Source: an uncultured Kiritimatiellota bacterium (GTDB lineage Bacteria > Verrucomicrobiota > Kiritimatiellia > RFP12 > DVOR01). Taken from it: 63,726 nt of DNA. The notes beneath the pieces are model-generated. The model saw nothing but the letters and a program-made list of their open reading frames with translations, did not search any database and was not told the DNA's origin. Below are positions 16,006-26,100 of this stretch, piece by piece. The stretch is taken from contig CALXSH010000006.1 of NCBI GenBank assembly GCA_944391065.1, positions 1 through 63,726 of the forward strand. The letters run 5' to 3'. The stretch's first letter is position 1. Every line of letters begins with the position of its first letter. The position numbers and the translations under genes were made by a program.

Positions 16006-16029
16006 TTCCTCAATGTGAGAGGTATTGGT

Positions 16030-17178
16030 ATGACACAGATTTTCGCCTTCTTCCGTCGTGTCGTCCGTGGCACGCGTTTTGGCCGCCGTCATGGGTTCAC
16101 GATGATTGAACTTCTGGTGGTGATTGTCATTCTGGGTGTTTTGGCCACGGCGATGGTGCCGGTGGTGGGCCGTTTTCTCTCGGTCGGCGACGACGCCGAG
16201 AGCCGCAACAATCTGCGCCGTCTGGGCGCGGCGGCCATTGCGTACCGCAGCGACCATGACAACTGCTACCCCTCCGCGGGCGGTGTCTGCTTTGAATTTA
16301 TCTGGGATCCCGCCGGCAAGCGCGAGCGGAACTACGGCCGCTCCGCCGGCTGGGTCTACTTCGCCCACTCGGGCTGCCCGCGCGAGAACAATCCCGACGA
16401 CGTCTGCGACGGCAATCCGCTGTCGCAGGGGTGCGGTCAGATCAACTCCGACGACGGCACCGGGTGCGCGGCCAACCGCTATGTCAATGAGGCCGGCATC
16501 TGCACCTGCTTCAAGGCGACCGCCAACGAAGGCGGCATCTCGCCGCAGCCCTCCGGCTGGTACGTCTCCGGGGCCTCCTCGGCGCACGCTCCCGCCGAAG
16601 TTGACATCATGAACGGCGCCATCTATCCCTACATGGGCGGGGACACGCGCGCCTATTCCAACGGCGCCTTCGCCGAACGCGCCCGCGAGAAGCTCGGCAT
16701 CGCCGAGGACAAGGTCGTCCGCGCCTACGCGATGAACGTCATCACCGGCGCCGACGAGGACATCTACGACGTCTACAAGCAGTACAACAAGACCGGCGGC
16801 TCCGACGGCAACTCCGCCATCCGCTATGGCCTCGCCTCGCTTTATCCCAATATCGACAGCTCGCGCTCCAGCACGCGCGAAGCCCTCCCCGCCAAGACCG
16901 TCCTCTTCGTCGAGCTCGATCTGGACGACTCCGAGGTTAAGTCTTCAGGTTCCCTCTCCGGTGACCAGGTCTGGGACTGGGACAAGGGCAACGAGTCGAT
17001 GGGTTTCAATCATGAGAACAACGGGATCATGGAGGCGCACGTCTGCTTTGCCGACGGCCATGTCGAAGCCATCCGCGATCCCTCCCGCGATCCGACCTCT
17101 CCGGACACGGGGCGCCGTCAGCGACTCTCGAAGTGGTACGGGTCCGGCGGCCTGAACAGCAGCGCTTCCTTGGAGTAA
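16030..17178 (+). CDS. Prepilin/pseudopilin-like protein with N-terminal methylation motif
   Basis: 382 residues from ATG 16030, preceded by GAGAGG. A basic leader of about 22 residues precedes 'GFTMIELLVVIVILGVLA', the class III signal: cleavage after Gly, N-methyl-Phe, Glu at +5 and a long hydrophobic helix. The remainder is a large Cys-containing domain, far bigger than a structural pilin. The C-terminal 'AHVCFADGHVEAI' is of the type seen in the large H-x9-DG/DUF1559-like pseudopilin families abundant in PVC bacteria. The tail is Ser/Gly-rich. Likely needs a PilD-type peptidase, not in the window. It sits 4 bp before the giant-protein gene, so the two are almost certainly co-expressed. 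Confidence 0.85.
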   Translation: MTQIFAFFRRVVRGTRFGRRHGFTMIELLVVIVILGVLATAMVPVVGRFLSVGDDAESRNNLRRLGAAAIAYRSDHDNCYPSAGGVCFEFIWDPAGKRERNYGRSAGWVYFAHSGCPRENNPDDVCDGNPLSQGCGQINSDDGTGCAANRYVNEAGICTCFKATANEGGISPQPSGWYVSGASSAHAPAEVDIMNGAIYPYMGGDTRAYSNGAFAERAREKLGIAEDKVVRAYAMNVITGADEDIYDVYKQYNKTGGSDGNSAIRYGLASLYPNIDSSRSSTREALPAKTVLFVELDLDDSEVKSSGSLSGDQVWDWDKGNESMGFNHENNGIMEAHVCFADGHVEAIRDPSRDPTSPDTGRRQRLSKWYGSGGLNSSASLE

Positions 17179-17182
17179 GGAC

Positions 17183-20100
17183 ATGATGAGACGATTTCTT
17201 GCGGCATTCGTGCTGTCGGCAGGCCTGCTGAGCGGGTCTGCCGCTCTGGCACAGCTGACATTCCGTTATTCGGTGACGGGCCTGGAGCCCGCCGGAGAGA
17301 ATACCTACACGCTGACCCTTGAGACCAGCGCGCTGGGCGCCTCGAGCAGCCCCCCCTCCTCGCTCCCCAATGCCAACCCGGTCACCCTGCTGTGGCGCCG
17401 TCACAACGCGACCGATGACGCGGCCGCCTGGAACGGGTCTCTGCTGACACCGGTGCGCGGTTGGGAGCAGGTTTCGGCCGCGGAGACCGGCCGCGACCCC
17501 AGGCGCTGGTCCCGCGTCGACGCCGTCACGCTCACCGACGACCCCGCCGTCAGCGATGAGCTCATCGATGCCCTGCGCGGCGGTCTGGCGACCTACGAAT
17601 GGTACGTCTCCGCCGCCGGCCTCGGCGGCAGCTCCCAGATTTCCGACATTCAGGATCACGGCCGCAAACAGAATTTCGACGACGCCACCCTCTGGACCGG
17701 TGCGGCGGCGGGTGACCGCAAGCCTGCCGACCTCGCGGCTCTCGGTGAGGCCCGCAGCGTCAGCCTGAAGTCGATGGGCAGTGCTCCCGGCGGTGTCACC
17801 TGGGAGATTCGCAACGGCTCCGTCGGGACCAACGGCGCCTCCGGCGGCGGTGCCCTCGGCGCCCAGCTGCTCAATGTCGTCGACCTCGGCGACAACTACG
17901 CGACGGCCGCCCAGATTGTCTCGCCCTACTATCCCGACGGCGTCTCCGCGGTCGTCTTCGAAGCGGCGGCCACGCGGACCGATGACCTCGGCGTGCCGCT
18001 CCTCTTCCAGTACCGCACGCAGGGCTCGACGGACTGGATCACCCTCCCGCTGACCGCCGAAAATACCGCGGTCGCCACCACGGACGGCGCTTCCGTCGCC
18101 TTTCAGCCCGGCGCTGCCGTTCAGGGCAGCGTGATTCTCTCCGACGCCTTTCTCCGCTACACGGTTTCCCTCCCGCCGACCGCGCTGCCGGTGAACAGCG
18201 GCGCCCGCTTCCGCATCGTCCGCGCGGCCTATCAGCCCATCGCCTCCGAATACGAATACGAGACGACCTGCGTCATCCGCAATCTCCGCGTCCGCTCCGC
18301 GGCTCCCTCGGCGACCCTCGCCGCCGCGCCGACCTTCTCGGTCTCCGGCGCCGCGACCGGCTCCGAACCCTCCGGGCTCGATGACTTCACTGTCTCCTTC
18401 GCGCTGAGCGGCATCTCCTCCGATCCTGCTCCGACCGGCTACACCGGCCGCCTGACCGTTGCCCGCCGCGGCGACGACCTGACGGCGCAGCCCACCACGC
18501 TGGACATGGAGGTCACCTCCTCCGCCGGCGTGACCCGTCTGAGCACGACCTTCCTGGCGCGCGAACTCTCCTACAACGACGCGGACAACCGCCCCAACGT
18601 CGAGAGCGGCGCCTTCTTCACCCAGAGCGGCAGGACCGTCGGCCTCCTCCCCAATGTCTACGACCTCTCCGTCGCACTTGGCGTCCGGGGATCCTACCTC
18701 GCCGGGCGCACGGCCCTCAACGAACGCGAGACCGTCACGACCGTCTACGACGCCATTCCCGCCGCCGACGGCGATACCGCCGCGCCTTTCACCCTCGAGG
18801 TCCGCGAAAACCAGACGAAGCAGCGCGCCGTAGACCTCATGGTCTCCGTCCTGGATGAGACGGGGTCCCACGACCTCATCTCCACGCTGGCCTTCGCCTG
18901 CGAACCGGTCTCCGAGGAGGGCGCCTCCGATACCTGGCGCGTCCTGCTGCCGAAGGAGCTCCCCGAGGAGACTTACGCCGGCTACAGCTATGCCTGGGGC
19001 ACCAACAGGACCGTGACCGACAGCTCCGGCTCCTACCAGACCGTCAATCCCGATACCCTCGACAGCTCGGTCATCGCGGTCAAGATCCGCGTGACCACCG
19101 TCGGGGCCGACGGCTCCTTCTCCTACAGCTGGTACGGAGCCGAAGCCGCCGCCGAGGGCGCCGCGACCCCGCCCGAATCCGTCACGCTCGCGCAGGCCGT
19201 CCGCAAGGACCTGACCAAGGGCACCACCAACGGCGGCGACGATGTGAAGGCCTTCGGCATTGACGCCGCCTCTGTGACCCATCCCACCGTCCTGGCCGAA
19301 ATCGATCTCTCCGCCAATGGCGTCATCACCCTGACCTCCGCCGCGGAGCAGGACTTCAATACCTGGGTCGCCACCTCCGACGATTTCTCGGAATCCTCCT
19401 ATTCCGACTCCATGGTCTACGCCCGCACCAACTTCGACGCCCGCACCGGACTCGACGCCGACAGCGGCCGCTATGAGGTGCTCGGCGGGTGGTATCCCGA
19501 CGAAGGCCCCTTCGCCGGCGAGAACGCCCTCGAGGATGACTTCGCCGTCGGCCGCGCCGGCTTGGGCGAGAACGGTTCCGCCACCGGCGGCACCGTCGGT
19601 GCCGATGCCGCCCTCTACTATCCCGGTACCGCCACGGACGCCAATAACCTCTTCGCCTCCTGGGGCGCCTCCCATGCCCCCGGTCAGCCGTATTTGCTGA
19701 TTCGGGACGCCAACGACTACGATACCCGTACGGAAAACATGGCCCTCGGTCCCGGCGCCGAACTGCTCCTCTCCCGCGGCACCGCCATGGACAGCCAGAC
19801 CCGCTGGCTCCCCGACGCCCTGGTCCGCCTCCGCTCCAATACCGAGATGGGCCCGAACTACGCCGCCGACTCCCTGGTCACCCTCAACGGCATCGGCCAG
19901 GTCACCTTCACCATGGCCCTGTCGATTCCCTACGACATCCAGGGCCGTGTCGGCCTCTATCCGCTCGACGCGGGGGACAACTTCATGTCGGTCGCCCGCG
20001 GCGTGCAGTCGCGCATCCGCTTCACCACCCTGCCCGCCTCCTCGCTGCCCGGCTACTCCGTCTCCCTCTACCTGGCCAGCCAGTCGGGCACGACGGTTTC

Positions 20101-23100
20101 TGGAATCTATGAGGCCCGCTTCACCCAGATCTCCGACTTCTCGACCCGCGACGGCCAGCGTCCCGGCAATCAGGTGATCTGCGAACTCTATCGCTGGAAT
20201 TCCTCCGGCGATGCCTACGCGGCCACCCGCCTGCCGGTCTCCGGCACCGGCACCGTGAGCTCCCAGTACTTCGCCACCGCCGGTTCCCTCTCCGGCGCGA
20301 CCGTCGCCTTCTGGGTCGGCGCCGACGGCAAGCTCCGGGTCGGTTTCCGCTCCAATACGGCCGAGAGCGTCAGCAACGCGAACTTCACCTCCGCCAACCA
20401 AATCTTCACCAATCCGGGCACGGCCAACCTCTCCGTCGCCCTCGGTTCCGCCGAGTGCCTCCCCGTCTTCGACGCCGTGAGCTACACCACCGCGCCCAAG
20501 GACGGCGGCCTGACGGGAGATGATTGGAAGGGGTTCACGGGGGATACTTGGCTGATTGGCAATGAGGCGGCCTGGAATCCCTCCGCGCAGAGCACGTCGC
20601 TCAGCGTCACCCGCAGGACCCCCTCCACGGATACCGCCGGCGCCGTCCTGATTGAAGCCGTCGACAACGGCCTCGTCATCAACCGCAAGCGCGAAACGGC
20701 CGGGATGACCCCAAAGACCGTCTCCGTCGTCCTCGGCAACACCGGCGCGCAGCTCCGGATCCGCCCCGACGCCAATTCCAACGTCCTGATCGACAGCGTC
20801 CGCGTCACCTCCTGGTGCGGCGATGACAGGCTCCGCAACGGCAGCTACGTGCCGACCTACACCGACCCCGGCTTCCCCGGCGTCGCGGAGGGCAATACCG
20901 GCTTCGCCGCCGTCGGCGCCTGGATTACCCCGAAGTACACCGCCGAGCTCAATGGCTCCCAGGCCGGTTACTCCGGCGACCAGGTCATGCTGCTCCAGTA
21001 CTCCCGCCGCAACGAATCCTGCGGCACAGAGGGCGTCCTCAATGGGGTCCGCACCACGAATAACGGTCTGGCCGTCTACATGCCCTATACCAACAACGGC
21101 ATCGGCGCGGTCAACCTGCGCTACATGATCCCCGCGACGAACCCGGCGACCGGCCTTCCGAATCCCGACGTCGAGGTTCTCCTTCAGTACACCAGCTCGA
21201 GCTCCTACGTGAAGGACTTCCTCGGCACGCCCGGCGGTCCCTTCGGCGCCAACGCCTGGCAGCCCGCCTCTCAGGTCAAGCGCCTCTCCGCGACGGATGG
21301 CGAATGGCGGTCGGCCGCCATCGTGCCCGACCCCAACCTGCTTCCTGCGAACTTCTCCAACGGCTACATCCGTCTGGTCATGGTCACGACCAACCGCGGC
21401 GAGACCGACCCGATGGTCTACCTCGACCAGATCTTCCTGACGCAGAAGGCCGCGGCCTCCTCGGCTGTCTGGTACGGCACCAATACCAAGCTGACCTCCA
21501 CCCCGGCCGACGACCTCTACTGGAAGGACCGCGAGCCCAATAGCTCCCAGTCGCGCGACACCCCCTTCGCCGAGCGCTCCCGCCTGACCGCGGCCATGCA
21601 GTTCAATGACGTCAGTCAGGCCGACGGCACCGATTCCGCGGGCGACACGGCCGTCAGCGACACCTTCGCCATGACGGCTCTCGACTCGCCCTATATGGAC
21701 AAGGGTATCGGCCAGGTCACCTTCGCGGCCCGCCGCCTGGAGCCCGGCGCCTCCGTGCGCGTCTATGTCGCCGTCTCCCTGGACGGTGAGAACGTGCCGC
21801 GCAACGAGCGGACCTACCGCGTCGTCCACAGCGTCGACGTCCGCGGCGAAATCTGGCAGCCCTTCTCCCTCGATCTCGCCGGCATCTCCGCCTGGCCCGA
21901 TGACGGCTCGACCTTTGACTGCACGCAGGCCCGCTGGCTCCGCCTGATGGTGGGGCAGGAGGACAATCCCGATGCCGTGCCCGGAAACGAGGACGCCCAG
22001 AACCGCACCGGCCGCATCCTTGTCGACCGCGTCGTGGTCTCCGACCCCGTTGTCCCGACGGTCGATGCCGCGAGCATTGTCTTCGCCAATGGCGACAACG
22101 ACTTCGCCGGCCGCACCTCGCCGCTCTCCCAGCCCGTCCATGGGGCGCCTGAGGTCCGCGTCCGCGTGACCCTCGAACCCTACGACGCCGACCGCATCGA
22201 TTCCGATTCCGTCCGCGTCTTCCTCTCCTGCATCCTCTCGACGCCCGGCGCCGCGGATGGGAGGCTGGCGGCCGTCACCGACGGCAATGTCTCCTACACC
22301 GACGTGCTGGGCAATGACGTCTCCGGCTCCGCCGACGCGCCGATCTACGTCTGGAATGACCTGGAGAACTGGCCGGTCAGCAAGTGGCTGACCCCCAATC
22401 TTCCCTCCGACGAGGTCTCCGCCGATCCGGCCGACGTCGCTGGCGTGGTGTCCGGCGCCCTGACCATCGAGCTGACCCGCTCGGGTGACGGCAGCTCCGT
22501 CTACGAAGGCACGCTCCCCGACGAAATTGCCACGGCCGACGTGAATTCGCTGGTCCGCTATGCCGCCTGGTTCTCCTACGTCGTCACCGACGATGCCGGC
22601 GGGGGCGACGGCACGGGCACGCGCCGCACCATGGCCATGACCGCCACCTCTTACCGCGAGTTTCCCTGGTACTTCCCGCGCAGCCTCAATGAGGAGAACC
22701 GCTCGCGCTACGAGGCGGCTTCCGGCGCGGAGTCCGCCGGCGCGGCCTACTTCTCGCCCTACTACTGGGTCTATGAGACGGTGCCCGGCGAAGTCTTCGT
22801 GAATGAGTTCAACCTCAATGACGGCACGCAGATCCCGACGGATACGAAGGAGCACGTCTTCGTCGAAGTCTGCGCCCCGGCGGAGACCTCGCTCGGCGGC
22901 TGGCGTCTGGGTCTGACGGTCAATACGTCGACGACCCTCGACACCCTCAATCCGATTCCGACCCTGACCGATCCCGAGGGCGGCAAGCTGCCCACCCCGG
23001 ATGTCGGCGCCGTGCCTGCTGCGCGCAATCCCGCGATCGCTTCGGACCGCGCCTTCCACACCCTCTTTGCGAGCCGTCCGTCCTTCTATCAGACGGTGAC

Positions 23101-26100
23101 TGCGGGCGGCGGGGAGACCTCCGCCCTCGTCGGCAGTGCGAAGAATGCCGGTATCGGTTCGGAAATGGGCAGCTTCAGCCCCTCCAACCGAATCTCTGTG
23201 GCCAACAGCATCCTCCTCTACCGCCCGACCGGCGGCGCCGAGCACATCCTGGTCTACTCCAACGGCGATGCCTCCGGTAATGCCGCGACGATGCAGGGCG
23301 AGGTCACGAAGGTGATGGGCTACTACAAGGCCGGCTACAGCGGCCACGGCTTCGACTTCGACGACGCCACCGGCGCCTGGTCTCAGACCTTCGCCAGCGG
23401 CGACTGGGCCAAGAAGCTCGAGAGCGAGACCAATCCCGACACGACCCTGACCATCCTGAAGGCCAAGTCCGACGGCTCCCGTCTGGTCTCCGTCCTGGTG
23501 AAGCCGGACGCGACCAATACCGACGAGGCGAACAACGCCAACTTCATGTTTGACTTCGCCGGCGGCGACGACGCGAGCTCCACCGCCAACTCCTTCTCCA
23601 CCATCGATATGGGTACCGTCTGGGTGCAGACCGACAATGCTGTCAGCGCCAAGGCCACTGCCGGCCCGACCGATCTCTCCGACCTTTTCCAGACGACTTG
23701 GCCAGGGTACAATCCGACGGAGCGCGCGCGCTCCGGCGACGATACCCATACCATCATGGTCACGCCCCGCCAGATCAACGTCAATCAGTACCTGATCCCC
23801 TACGAGGGCATCCGCCAGATCAGCGTGACCTCGAATATCGCGGGTCTCGGCTCCCACCTGCTCAGCGTCACGTCCACGAATACGACCCGTTACGGCGGTC
23901 TGAGTGCCGCGACCTGGTCCGTTCCCGAGACGGCCTACGATCTGGAGCTGACCTACCGTCCGGTGGTCTATCAGAAGCTGACCGGCCTCACGGTCTCCTT
24001 CGTCGACCGCGTCTCCCGCGAGACCGTCACGGATGAGGCTACCGTCCGCACGCTCCTGGCCGACGCCCTGGATGCCGACTTCGGCATTGCCTCCTTCGAC
24101 GCGGGCCTGGTAACCCTCACCATCCCGGACGCTGCCTTCCAGGATGACGGGTCCGTCACGGTGCCCTTTGACGTCTTCATCACGGACGGCGGGACGACGA
24201 CGACCTACAATCCGACCTTCACCGCCACCTTCACGCTGGATCCCGAGACGGTCGGCGGCGGCATTACCTCGGTCCGCACCTACTGCGGCGACGGCGCCGA
24301 ACTGCCGGGATACGCCAAGTATCAGCCTTGGTGGGGCAGCGCCTTCGGCTTCGAGGTCACCTATGACACCGCGGAGGACCTGCCCGCTGCGGCTCAGCCG
24401 CGCGGCGTCCTGGTCGTCTATCCCGACGGCGCCCATCGCCCTGACAACTGGGATACCGCATCGGACGCCTACGCTTGGGCCGGCCTGAATGTCATGACCG
24501 GAATGCCCCTCGATCAGGCACTGGCGTGGCTCAACAGCATGTCTGTCGAGGACGCCGCCGCCGGGACCATTGCCGGCGGCGTGACGCTCGGCGCGCGCTT
24601 CGCCCGCATCGACGGTGCCGCGGACGGCCGCATTGCTTCGGCTAACGTGGTGCCGATCCTCGGCCGTGAATATGAGGCTTCCGCTCCGACCGTCGCCCCG
24701 GCCGAACCGCCCGTCCCCTACATCGTGTGGGGTATCTACACCGATTCGGCCGCGAATGACCGTGGCGGCATGGATGAGGTCACCTTCGTCCTGCCCCAGA
24801 AGCTCGGTGCCGACAGCACCGTCTTCACGAAGCCCGACTGGTACCGTGGCCCGGACTACGCTGTCGAGAGCGCCGGCGTCCCGTACTTCCACCTCTACTC
24901 CACGCCGCCGCAGTCGGCGTGGGTGAGCGAACTCGACCTGGACGGTACGGCGGGTGCCGCTGCCCCTGTCACCGGGCAGTCCTTTGTCGAAGTGGCGATG
25001 CCGAAGCTCCGTGAGGCGCTGACTGAGGCCGGCGTTCCTCAGACGGACCCGAAGGCCTGGTCGGTCGCCTTCTGCGGCGACGACGGTGTGGCCGAAGCGA
25101 CGGTCTCTCTGCCTGAGACCGGAACGGACTCGGGCATCCCATCGTACGGTTACCATGTGGTCACACCGTTGCCCGGGAGCGTGGATTTTGCGGCCCCGAC
25201 GGCCGCGGTCCTGATTCGTCCCGCCGGCATCGCCGAGGGCGGCGTCTGGACGCAGCGCAGTGACGCCGTCAACCCCGGCACGCGCGTGGAGATCCCGGAT
25301 GCGGCCAAGAGCACTTGGCTGGCCCCCGCTGCCGACGAGGTCGGCGCGGATGGCGCGACCGTGATCGGCACCTACATCTATCCCGGTGTGGCCGACGGTC
25401 CCGAGGGCTCCGTCCAGCTGGTCGGGCAGCGGGTCCCCGTTTCCGTCACCGATCAGATTACAGCCTACTACCTCTCTTCCGATGCGTCGCTCCGCGATGA
25501 GTGGGCCTATCAGACGGTCGTGACCCCCGGCGCCGACAACAGCGAGGACGGCTCCACCGTCACGCCGGAGCCTCCGGCCTGGAACCAGGTCACCCTCGTC
25601 TCCCGCATGCGCAACGCGGCGACCGGCTTTGAAGCCTCCGAGTGCGGTTACTGGACCGAGGGCCTCTTCCTCTCGGCCTCCGCCGGCAATCCGGGCTCGC
25701 AGGTCTTCCGCCAGACCCGTGAGGGTGCGAACTGGATTTACGGCAATGGCGCTTTCAGTCTCTCCTACCGCAACCGCTCCGGATACGTCTTCGGGTCGAT
25801 AGCCCTTCCGCCGGACATGGTCGGCCGCGTGATGCTCTTCGGCGGCACCAGCCGCATCGTCGAGCGGGCCGACCTGGAGCGCCGCATCACGGAGTACAGA
25901 AATCTCGCCGCCGTCAACCCCGACGCGAAGGAGACGACGTGGCTGAGTCTGGGCGGTCTCTGCGACGTCGACGCCGACCGCGGCGTGATCACCTTCAAGC
26001 CCGACACCGTCTTTGACAAGACCGACGGGACGACCTTCGCCGACCTGGAAAACTACTATGTGACCCTGGTCATCGTCGAGGAGCCGATTTCCGCCGTCAG

